Part shown: positions 1 through 5,209 of the stretch, piece by piece
Layout: the number at the start of each line of letters is the position of its first letter
How positions within the stretch are numbered: position 1 is the stretch's first letter
Assembly: GCA_002898115.1 (NCBI GenBank)
Contig: BDTL01000276.1
Span: forward strand, 1-5,209
DNA: 5,209 nt
Reading direction: 5' to 3'
From: a bacterium BMS3Bbin02
GTDB taxonomy: Bacteria > Actinomycetota > Acidimicrobiia > Spongiisociales > UBA5794
Notes under the pieces: generated by a model
What the model was told of the DNA's origin: nothing
The model's database searches: none
The model's input: only the letters and a program-made list of their open reading frames with translations
Translations under genes and position numbers: made by a program

Positions 1-2
1 AG

Positions 3-506
3 CTGTCTGGAGCACTTGCTTTGTTGTTCCCCGTCGATACCGGTGGCCCGCACATGGGCGCCGACGACGAAGACGGCGATGTCTCGACCGGTATGGTTGA
101 TATCTGGCACTGGGAGACTGAGTGCGCAGCCGGTATCGACTCCGGAGGTCTGGTGAATCCATCCGGTGATGGCAAGGACCCGGGCAACGATGCCACCTGC
201 AACTTCGATGACGAGTGGGCAACTGACGCCGAGACTCGCGAAGACGACAACGGCGCCGGTGCTGAGAACAGTCTGTTCGGTGTGTGGTCCCACTCGAACC
301 CAACCGCGGATGCTCCCGGGGTCTGGTACTTCGAGATGTCCCGGCCACTCCAGACCGGTGATGCACAGGATGTTCAGTTCACGGCCGGTGAATCGACTCT
401 CCTCGCCCTTGCCTACTGGGATGTCGACCTCGGCCCTGACGGCTGGCACGACGACTCGCATGTCCAGTCATCCAATCAGGAGTGGATCGTAGTCAACCTC
501 AAGTAG
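3..506 (+). CDS. Ethylbenzene dehydrogenase-type haem b (gamma) subunit, 3' part
   Basis: The gene is cut by the left edge: the frame is open from base 3 and reads LSGALALLFPVDTGG through an internal TTG at 21, so that codon is probably not the start. About 167 residues remain. The family is the EB_dh haem-binding domain found in gamma subunits of type II DMSO-reductase enzymes (EbdC, NxrC, ClrC and SerC type) and in related cytochromes. Visible hallmarks are VDIWHW at about 96-113, RPLQTGD at about 342-362, the strand ending LALAYWD, and a terminal EWIVVNL just before the TAG stop. In the family the domain is a beta sandwich holding one haem b outside the cytoplasmic membrane, passing electrons to or from the catalytic and Fe-S subunits. 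The chain is very acidic, as for a secreted protein. The C-terminal segment where the family often has a ligand Lys reads DDSHVQSS here. The family call is fairly sure; the substrate is unknown. Confidence 0.75.
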   Translation: MSGALALLFPVDTGGPHMGADDEDGDVSTGMVDIWHWETECAAGIDSGGLVNPSGDGKDPGNDATCNFDDEWATDAETREDDNGAGAENSLFGVWSHSNPTADAPGVWYFEMSRPLQTGDAQDVQFTAGESTLLALAYWDVDLGPDGWHDDSHVQSSNQEWIVVNLK

Positions 507-519
507 GTGCTCATCAGAT

Positions 520-566
520 GCCCTGGCTGTCCGTGGGGGTGCTTCACCGCCACGGACAGCCAGGGC
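520..566 (+). terminator. Strong hairpin between gamma and Fe-S genes (terminator, attenuator or processing site)
   Basis: Bases 520-536 and 550-566 are perfect reverse complements (17 bp, GCCCTGGCTGTCCGTGG and its mate). Inside, after one G-G mismatch, GGTG (538-541) pairs with CACC (545-548) around a CTT loop. The hairpin starts 14 bases after the upstream stop codon and ends 25 bases before the downstream Shine-Dalgarno. No T-run follows, so it is not a classical intrinsic terminator. It could be a T-less terminator, a partial attenuator setting subunit ratios, or a 3'-end-protecting or processing stem. The structure is seen directly; the role is inferred. Confidence 0.7.
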
Positions 567-590
567 GCACGAGTACTCACACACGGAGAT

Positions 591-595
591 GGAGG
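591..595 (+). promoter_or_regulatory. Ribosome binding site of the Fe-S subunit gene
   Basis: GGAGG lies 8 bases before the ATG at 604. It decides the start: the in-frame ATG at 589 would overlap this site and has only a GGAG immediately next to it. Confidence 0.75.
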
Positions 596-603
596 AACAA
601 TGC

Positions 604-1581
604 ATGAGTAAGCGACCCGAAACAGCCGAAAGCCCACCTGAGCCTCGTCGAGAAGTCCCGATCCCGTTAAACGGGGTTGATCGCAGAACAGTGCTCAAGT
701 ACATCGGTCTTGGCGCCATAGGAGCGGTGCCACTGGTCGCGTCTACTCAGCTCATGGACGGCCTCGTCAGTGACGTAGTTGCCGGACCGGAATCTGTCGA
801 CGAGACAGCTCAGTCCGGCTCGGCGAAGACACAATCTACCCGGGTCCGGCAATGGACCATGATTATCGATCTCGCAAGGTGTGACGGTTGCCAGAGCCAG
901 GGAACCGCACCGCAGTGCACGCTCGCCTGCATCGAGGGACACTTCGCGCCGCAACCGATGGAATGGATCGAGGTGTACGAGGCGGAACTCGCCGGCGGTG
1001 GTACGCAATTCATCCCGACACCGTGCCAGCAATGTGAGAACCCGCCGTGTGTCAAGGTTTGTCCCGTGGGAGCTACGTTTTCCACTCCTGAGGGTGTAGT
1101 CCTCATCGATCAGGACCGTTGCATCGGTTGCCGCATCTGCATGGCTGCTTGTCCCTACGACCGGCGGTTCTTCAACTGGGGCACACCACCCATTCCCCCT
1201 GAAGCACTCCTCGCCGACTACAACCCGGAACAGCAGACTCCGGCGACCCGCGGCACGGTTATGAAGTGTGACTTCTGTCCTGAGACAGTACGCGGTGGAA
1301 CGCTTCCGTTCTGTGTACAGGCGTGCCCGCAGGACGCGATTTGGTACGGGGACTTCGAAGAGGACATCGCCACCAACGGTCGTCAGATCGTCAAGGCGAC
1401 CGAGCTGATATCTGAGAGGAACGGCTATCGCCTCAAGGAGCACCTCGGTACCCAACCGAGGGTGTACTACCTCCCCGGTCACGGAGAGGATGTGGGACGT
1501 GATCCCGAGGACGAAGGCCGGATGCCAACGGAGTGGCCGTGGATCGAACGGGCCGAGGGAGCAGTCACGTGGACACGATGA
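604..1581 (+). CDS. Tat-exported four-cluster [4Fe-4S] electron-transfer subunit (NrfC/DsrO/ActB-like)
   Basis: A 325-residue ferredoxin-like subunit expected to carry electrons between an NrfD-type membrane partner and redox proteins on the outer face. The N-terminus has a twin-arginine signal, VDRRTVLKYIG (Arg27-Arg28), followed by a hydrophobic stretch (about 33-50), so folded export by Tat is predicted. Four cysteine groups are complete: Cys93/96/105/109, Cys141/144/149/153, Cys173/176/179/183 and Cys222/225/237/241. Three of them end in the usual CP. This matches four-cluster subunits of the molybdopterin-oxidoreductase (CISM) type such as NrfC, DsrO and PhsB. The ATG at 604 is chosen because GGAGG sits 8 bases upstream; an ATG at 589 would add five residues. 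The 3' end overlaps the NrfD gene, a pairing conserved in this superfamily. The gene lies 97 bases after the haem b subunit gene, with a hairpin between. Function as an electron-transfer subunit is solid; the enzyme it serves is not known from this window. Confidence 0.9.
   Translation: MSKRPETAESPPEPRREVPIPLNGVDRRTVLKYIGLGAIGAVPLVASTQLMDGLVSDVVAGPESVDETAQSGSAKTQSTRVRQWTMIIDLARCDGCQSQGTAPQCTLACIEGHFAPQPMEWIEVYEAELAGGGTQFIPTPCQQCENPPCVKVCPVGATFSTPEGVVLIDQDRCIGCRICMAACPYDRRFFNWGTPPIPPEALLADYNPEQQTPATRGTVMKCDFCPETVRGGTLPFCVQACPQDAIWYGDFEEDIATNGRQIVKATELISERNGYRLKEHLGTQPRVYYLPGHGEDVGRDPEDEGRMPTEWPWIERAEGAVTWTR
1555..1561 (+). promoter_or_regulatory. Ribosome binding site favouring the GTG start of the NrfD gene
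   Basis: GAGGGAG within the end of the Fe-S gene lies 7 bases before GTG 1569, a good spacing, but 16 bases before ATG 1578. It therefore favours the GTG start, although the ATG forms a neat ATGA stop-start overlap. Confidence 0.5.
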
Positions 1582-2975
1582 GCAACTGGCACGAGCGCCT
1601 GGTCCGCAAAACGACGAGGCCAACTCTCGTCACCACATATCGGTATTGGGTATGGCTCGCCTTTCTAGTAGCGGTGTTCGCGAACGGTGTCTTCCAGTAC
1701 TCGAAGCAGTGGAGCAACGGCCTGTATGTCACAGACATGCGAGATCGCATTTCGTGGGGCTTGTACATCACGGCGTTCGTGTTCTTCATCGGCATTAGTC
1801 ATGCGGGAACACTGATATCGGCAATCCTGCGAGCATCAAAAGCTACGTGGAGAGCACCGATCACGCGGATGGCTGAGCTCATCACGGCCGTAGCCCTCAT
1901 TGTGGGAGCTTCGTTCGTGCTCATCGACATGGGTCGGCCCGAAAGGATCTTCAACGTCTTCCGGTATGGACGCTGGCAGTCCCCTATTATGTGGGATGTC
2001 ATGGCGATCACAACGTACCTGACGGCGAGTGTGATCTATCTCTACGCACCGATGATTCCGGATCTTGCGCTGTATAGGGACAGGCTTTCCAACAAGGTCG
2101 GCGTTGCACGTAGATTCTTCTATGAGACCGTCGCGCTGAATTGGAGAGCCCTGCCCAGCCAGGTCAGGCTGCTCGGTAAGGCGATCACCATCATGATGTT
2201 GATCATCATGCCGATCGCGGTGTCGGTGCATACCGTCGTGTCGTGGATCTTCTCGATGACGTTGCGTGTCGGTTGGAACACGAGCATCTTCGGGGTGTTG
2301 TTCGTTGCCGGAGCGATCTTCAGCGGCGTGGCGACGCTCATCCTTGTCATGGCGGTTCTGAGACGGATCTATCACTGGGAAGAGTATCTCACCCCGAAAC
2401 ACTTCCTCTACTTGGGCTACCTACTTGCAGCCTTTGCGGGGTTCATGATCTACGTGAACATCAACGAATTCTTGACCTCGGGATTCAAGCTCGAGGAGGA
2501 GGGTGAGTTCGCGTTCCGGCAACTATTCGTTGATGACTTCGCGTTGATGTTCTGGTTCTACATCATCGGCGGACTGTTGACGCCGATCACACTGATGTTG
2601 TTTCGCAGGACCCGCACGATCGCGGGTGTCGTCGTCGCCGCGGTCCTCGTCGATATTGCGATGTTCTTTGAGCGCTACTTCATCGTTGTCACCGGGTTGC
2701 GGGTACCGCTGATGCCCTACGAGCCGGCGAGTTACAGCCCGACGTTCGTGGAGTGGTCGATCTTCGTGGCCGGCATAGCGCTGTTCTTGCTGCTCATCAC
2801 GATTGCGTTGAAGGTTCTCCCGATGTTCGCAATCTGGGAGATGACCGAAGAACACGAACGTAACGTCGCTCGAGAGCCGATACCGATCTTGCAGGGCGCT
2901 CACGAGGGAGGCGGGGATGGAGCACCTGAGAGTCCTCCAGATGTGGAACGCCTGGCCGAAGGAGGTGTGTCATGA
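1569..2975 (+). CDS. NrfD/PsrC/ActC-family quinone-interacting membrane subunit
   Basis: A 468-residue integral membrane protein with about ten hydrophobic segments (roughly 26-44, 64-86, 100-120, 142-164, 205-227, 240-264, 280-299, 323-345, 350-374 and 394-418). That count fits the longer ActC/HmeB/DsrP-type members rather than eight-helix PsrC. Family-like stretches include WGLYITAFVFFIGISHAGTL (63-82), RMAELIT (100-106), MGRPERIF (121-128), SPIMWD (138-143), AVSVHTVVSW (217-226), VAGAIFSG (246-253) and ERYFIVVTGL (368-377). Such proteins exchange electrons with the quinone pool and hand them to a partner Fe-S subunit, here the gene just upstream. The start is uncertain: GTG 1569 has the best Shine-Dalgarno, ATG 1578 overlaps the TGA at 1579-1581 (465 residues), and GTG 1533 would overlap the upstream gene by 49 bases. 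The hydrophilic tail (about 425-468) is probably cytoplasmic. Family call is firm; the redox direction is not determinable here. Confidence 0.9.
   Translation: MDTMSNWHERLVRKTTRPTLVTTYRYWVWLAFLVAVFANGVFQYSKQWSNGLYVTDMRDRISWGLYITAFVFFIGISHAGTLISAILRASKATWRAPITRMAELITAVALIVGASFVLIDMGRPERIFNVFRYGRWQSPIMWDVMAITTYLTASVIYLYAPMIPDLALYRDRLSNKVGVARRFFYETVALNWRALPSQVRLLGKAITIMMLIIMPIAVSVHTVVSWIFSMTLRVGWNTSIFGVLFVAGAIFSGVATLILVMAVLRRIYHWEEYLTPKHFLYLGYLLAAFAGFMIYVNINEFLTSGFKLEEEGEFAFRQLFVDDFALMFWFYIIGGLLTPITLMLFRRTRTIAGVVVAAVLVDIAMFFERYFIVVTGLRVPLMPYEPASYSPTFVEWSIFVAGIALFLLLITIALKVLPMFAIWEMTEEHERNVAREPIPILQGAHEGGGDGAPESPPDVERLAEGGVS
2961..2965 (+). promoter_or_regulatory. Ribosome binding site of the cytochrome c gene
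   Basis: GGAGG inside the last codons of the NrfD gene, 6 bases before ATG 2972. That ATG shares bases with the NrfD stop (ATGA), suggesting translational coupling. Confidence 0.7.
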
Positions 2976-4000
2976 GTTATCGTCCATCGAGATCCACTGC
3001 ACGAATCGCGACGTCGGTCATGATCGTGGCGACGATCCTCGGGTTGTCCGGTCCGGCGTTTGCGGCGGGAATTGGGATCAGCGTTGGTGCTCCCGAGAGC
3101 GTCGCCGTCGGGCAACAAGTCGAAGTGAAGGCTGTTCTGTCCGAGGACGGTGTGCCCGTCGAAGGCGCGGAGGTCGCGCTCACCTACAAAGCGACCCTTG
3201 GTGGCAAGACCGACCGTGTGGAGATCGCCTCCGCCACCACTGACGAGACCGGCACCGCGGTGATGGTGTATGAACAGCGGGCGAACGACAACGGCGAGAT
3301 GCAGATTGTGTATCTCGGCCCTGGGACTGACCCGGTGGACCCTTTTGAGTTCACGATCGCCGTCGAGAAAGGTGGAGTACAGCTCTATCACTCGGAGTCC
3401 GGCGTCAAGATCCCCTTTGTAAACGGGACACTCGTGATCCTCGTGATAGCCACTGTGTGGGTCTTCATTTCCCTTTCGGCAGTACTTCTCGCGCGAGTTG
3501 GGAAAGCAGGCATCGTTGAGGATGAAGCATCGGCGGAGTCGGGATCGATGTGGATCGGCGCCCTGCTCGCATTCGCTGCCATTTTCACCGCGGTAGGAAT
3601 GGTGATCGTATTTGTTAGAGCTCCACTAGCGAATACGGACCTGTCACATCCGGGCGAGTATGAAACCCACATAGATGAGTATGACCGTACCGAGCTCGCC
3701 CACGTCGGTGATCTCGATCCCTATGTCGGGTTCGGCCTCAAGGATGAGTCGGCCGCCCAGACGGGTGACCCGGTGGAGGATGGCAAGGTCCTGTCCTTTG
3801 AGTACGCCTGCGCGGCGTGTCACGCGCCGTCGGGCCTAGGCGGAGTTGTGGGTCCTGCCCTCATTGGCGAGATTGGATCGTTCAACAACTTCGTCGAGGA
3901 GGTTCGCGATGGGCCCAAGGGTATGCCTGCCTACAGCGAGGCCACGCTTTCGGACGCGGACCTTCAGAAGATCTACGACTTTCTTGAGGCGGGGCGGTGA
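2972..4000 (+). CDS. Membrane-anchored monohaem cytochrome c with N-terminal Ig-like domain
   Basis: A 342-residue protein with an unusual layout. Residues 1-31 look like a Sec signal peptide ending PAFA-AG. Residues about 35-132 resemble a bacterial Ig-like (Big-type) beta sandwich, with VAVGQQVEVKAVL, GVPVEGAEVALTY and TTDETGTAVMVYE as typical strand patterns. Two transmembrane helices follow (about 152-174 and 194-215), joined by a short loop carrying Arg175 and Lys178. Residues about 266-342 are a class I cytochrome c domain with the haem site CAACH (Cys280, Cys283, His284) and a probable distal ligand Met318 in KGMPAY. With the signal peptide cleaved, this topology puts both the Ig-like domain and the haem outside the cell membrane and the short loop inside. 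The gene overlaps NrfD by ATGA and ends the operon. It probably passes electrons between the NrfD/Fe-S module and a soluble carrier or oxidase. The cytochrome call is certain; the Ig-like call is by pattern only. Confidence 0.88.
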   Translation: MSYRPSRSTARIATSVMIVATILGLSGPAFAAGIGISVGAPESVAVGQQVEVKAVLSEDGVPVEGAEVALTYKATLGGKTDRVEIASATTDETGTAVMVYEQRANDNGEMQIVYLGPGTDPVDPFEFTIAVEKGGVQLYHSESGVKIPFVNGTLVILVIATVWVFISLSAVLLARVGKAGIVEDEASAESGSMWIGALLAFAAIFTAVGMVIVFVRAPLANTDLSHPGEYETHIDEYDRTELAHVGDLDPYVGFGLKDESAAQTGDPVEDGKVLSFEYACAACHAPSGLGGVVGPALIGEIGSFNNFVEEVRDGPKGMPAYSEATLSDADLQKIYDFLEAGR

Positions 4001-4010
4001 TGGAGAGAGG

Positions 4011-4067
4011 CTGACTGTGCAATAGGACAGTCAGGCGGCTGGTCTACTCGTTCGAGTCAGGCCCAGC
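4011..4067. terminator. Stem-loops in the convergent intergenic region, possible bidirectional terminator
   Basis: CTGACTGT (4011-4018) and ACAGTCAG (4027-4034) form an 8-bp stem with an 8-base loop starting 11 bases after the cytochrome c stop. Just beyond, GCTGG (4038-4042) pairs with CCAGC (4063-4067), enclosing ACTCG (4046-4050) and CGAGT (4053-4057). No clear T-run follows on either strand. The position between two converging genes suits termination of both, but strength is uncertain. The rest of 4001-4136 has a CTTGCCA direct repeat (4067-4073 and 4078-4084) and no convincing gene. Confidence 0.4.
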
Positions 4068-4136
4068 TTGCCAGACACTTGCCATTCGTGGACCTGCGGT
4101 CCCGGCCGTCTCTAATCGCCGGACGCGTCGCAACCG

Positions 4137-4940
4137 CTAGCGCTCTACGTTTGGCAAGTGGTCTGGGACCAGGAGCACAGCCTCGGCTCGGGTCGCGGGA
4201 GGGAGTGAGGCTGGAACCACGTTCGCGATTGTGGATAGCTCTTCGGCAATCGCTGTCTGCACCGCATCCACAGACACACCCGGCGCAAAGTCCTCTAGCG
4301 CACCCGTGGTTTCGGGGATCCAGGACAGTCCCAGGTGGCTGTAGACAGGGACCAGCACGTCGCGAACCGATGCTGCGTCTCGCACGACGACAACACCACC
4401 GACGTGGGCGGCGTGTTTGGCGAGCCGTTGACCTACTCCCATGATCTTGTGCGTGCCGCCAATGTTGATTGAGTAGTCGCCGGGGCAGTATTCTCCCGGC
4501 ACCTCGCCAACGCGGATGTCATCAAGGCCGAGGCGGCTAAACGCAGTCGTGAGCAGGTCGTTCAGCATGACGAAGCGTGATTTGATCTCCGACGGTGGAT
4601 AGTCGGACGGCATCGTCCATCCAAACGCCACGGTGCCCTCGTGGAACACCGCGGCCCGTCCTCCGGCGAGACGTTCAATCGCTCCAAAGTTGTGAGTGGC
4701 CGCTGCCTCGATGGCTTGTGCGTATCCTTTCTCAAGCCGGTCGCGTTTGCCGAAGGCGACGACTCGGTGAGGAACCCATAGTTGAAAGACCTCACCGACA
4801 TGACCGTCTGATACCTGGCGAAGCAACGTGCGCGAAACTGCCGTATCGAGACCGAGTTGCTCGGGGAATGCGTCAGTTATGAGGGAGATCGCTCGCTTCA
4901 TGGTGAGCAGGCTACTGACATGAGCAGACGCGCTTTCCAT
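4137..4940 (-). CDS. Lipoate/octanoate-protein transferase or ligase family (LplA/LipM-like)
   Basis: A 267-residue protein of the biotin/lipoate ligase fold (BPL_LplA_LipB family), which attaches lipoate or octanoate to a lysine of E2 or GcvH proteins in the cytoplasm. Numbering from the ATG at 4940, visible motifs are PEQLGLDTAVSRTLL (26-40), VVAFGKRDRLEKGY (60-73), ERLAGGRAAVFHEGTVAF (89-106), which is the substrate-binding glycine-rich motif, and PGEYCPGDYSIN (148-159) followed by THKIMGVGQRL (163-173) with the conserved Lys165. Cys152 lies where some octanoyltransferases have a nucleophile, so the protein could be a LipM-like transferase rather than an ATP-using ligase; I cannot decide. 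The ATG at 4901 (254 residues) is an attractive alternative start because family resemblance begins near MKRAISLITDAFPEQ; neither start has a clear Shine-Dalgarno. The gene converges on the respiratory operon and has no obvious functional link to it. Confidence 0.85.
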   Translation of the reverse strand: MESASAHVSSLLTMKRAISLITDAFPEQLGLDTAVSRTLLRQVSDGHVGEVFQLWVPHRVVAFGKRDRLEKGYAQAIEAAATHNFGAIERLAGGRAAVFHEGTVAFGWTMPSDYPPSEIKSRFVMLNDLLTTAFSRLGLDDIRVGEVPGEYCPGDYSINIGGTHKIMGVGQRLAKHAAHVGGVVVVRDAASVRDVLVPVYSHLGLSWIPETTGALEDFAPGVSVDAVQTAIAEELSTIANVVPASLPPATRAEAVLLVPDHLPNVER

Positions 4941-5116
4941 ATCGACCGGGGCGAAGGTACCGGGCGTCCCCGTCCGTGCGTTGCGGTGTCTCTCGTCGGG
5001 GAAGTCGCCTCAACAACGTGAACCATCGATTCGCCGAGAACCGGGGGAACCTTGGTTCGAGTTCGAAGCGTTGTAGGCTCAGTGGCTGTCTGTTCGTTAC
5101 CGAGTGAGGATGTGTG
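4941..5116. promoter_or_regulatory. Divergent intergenic region with a weak candidate promoter for the lipoprotein gene
   Basis: This 176-base gap separates two divergently transcribed genes, so promoters for both should lie here. On the plus strand TTGGTT (5052-5057) and TAGGCT (5074-5079) are 16 bases apart and resemble -35 and -10 boxes, placing transcription start near 5086, about 30 bases before the gene. GAACC occurs at 5020-5024, 5038-5042 and 5047-5051, and its complement GGTTC at 5054-5058, making a small inverted repeat over the -35 box. No convincing minus-strand promoter was found. All of this is by eye and tentative. Confidence 0.3.
5106..5110 (+). promoter_or_regulatory. Ribosome binding site of the lipoprotein gene
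   Basis: GAGGA lies 6 bases before TTG 5117 and only 3 before the in-frame GTG 5114, so the TTG is slightly favoured. An in-frame TGA at 5105-5107 rules out any earlier start. Confidence 0.5.
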
Positions 5117-5209
5117 TTGAAACGAGTGTTGGCCGTGGCGGCCTTCTCCCTGGTCGTTGCCGCATGCGGCGAAATGGGTGTTCTCGACGGCGCCGGAGAT
5201 CTGTCGGAC
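5117..5209 (+). CDS. Lipoprotein, 5' part only
   Basis: Only 31 codons are present; the gene runs off the right edge. They read MKRVLAVAAFSLVVAAC and then GEMGVLDGAGDLSD. This is a clear lipoprotein signal: two basic residues, a hydrophobic core and the lipobox VAAC with Cys17 as the predicted lipidated residue, so the product should be anchored on the outer face of the membrane. Start is TTG 5117 (or GTG 5114, one residue longer) after GAGGA at 5106-5110. The mature part is too short to assign a family. It is divergent from the lipoyl-transfer gene. Confidence 0.7.
   Translation, partial: MKRVLAVAAFSLVVAACGEMGVLDGAGDLSD

Noticed and set aside
667..1623. 318-codon open frame on the minus strand opposite the Fe-S gene
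   Set aside because: It is a shadow of the real gene: its translation is Arg/Ser/Leu-rich with no domain pattern, while the plus-strand frame has four intact cysteine motifs.
2190..2212. ATGATG/CATCAT repeat-like stretch
   Set aside because: It simply encodes a run of Ile and Met in a transmembrane helix of the NrfD protein.
1836..2402. 188-codon minus-strand frame opposite the NrfD gene
   Set aside because: The product is almost entirely His, Arg and Asp, as expected from the antisense of a hydrophobic membrane protein gene.
2900..3391. 163-codon minus-strand frame opposite the cytochrome c gene
   Set aside because: No recognisable motif, and it overlaps a well-supported signal peptide and Ig-like coding region.
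4046..4067. T-arm-like GTTCGAGT suggesting a tRNA; a similar GGTTCGAGT occurs at 5054
   Set aside because: Neither has a 5-bp stem around a 7-base loop, and no acceptor, D or anticodon arms can be drawn.
4079..4444. 121-codon plus-strand frame after the cytochrome c gene
   Set aside because: Mostly antisense to the lipoyl-transfer gene, low-complexity Arg/Pro content and no ribosome binding site.
4947..4972. CGGGG/CCCCG inverted repeat around a GGTACC site upstream of the lipoyl-transfer gene
   Set aside because: Only 5-bp arms with a 16-base loop in GC-rich sequence, easily due to chance.

Overview
The window looks like a piece of a moderately GC-rich actinobacterial chromosome, perhaps from Acidimicrobiia or a related deep lineage. 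This is an inference from GTG/TTG start codons, tightly overlapping genes, the 'GEYCPGDYSIN' style of the lipoyl-transfer enzyme and general codon use. No rRNA, tRNA, CRISPR array or mobile element is visible.

Positions 1-4000 hold the distal part of a plus-strand respiratory operon. It begins with the 3' end of an ethylbenzene-dehydrogenase-type haem b (gamma) subunit, cut off by the window edge. After a 97-base gap with a near-perfect long hairpin comes a Tat-exported ferredoxin-like subunit with four [4Fe-4S] motifs. Next is a ten-helix NrfD/PsrC/ActC-type membrane subunit, then a membrane-anchored monohaem cytochrome c with an N-terminal Ig-like domain. The last three genes overlap by a few bases (ATGA junctions) and are probably translationally coupled.

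The likely job is electron transfer between a quinone pool and the outer face of the membrane: NrfD at the quinone, the four-cluster protein as the wire, and cytochrome c plus the haem b subunit as exits or entries. A molybdenum catalytic subunit of the type II DMSO reductase family would be expected upstream, outside the window. The substrate cannot be read from this sequence.

Positions 4001-4136 form a convergent intergenic region with small stem-loops. A minus-strand lipoate/octanoate-protein transferase gene follows (4137-4940). A 176-base divergent intergenic region then leads to a plus-strand lipoprotein gene that starts at about 5117 and is cut by the right edge.

The most notable points are the mix of a type II DMSO-reductase gamma subunit with an NrfC/NrfD-type module, the Ig-like/2TM/cytochrome c fusion, and the strong hairpin between the gamma and Fe-S genes.
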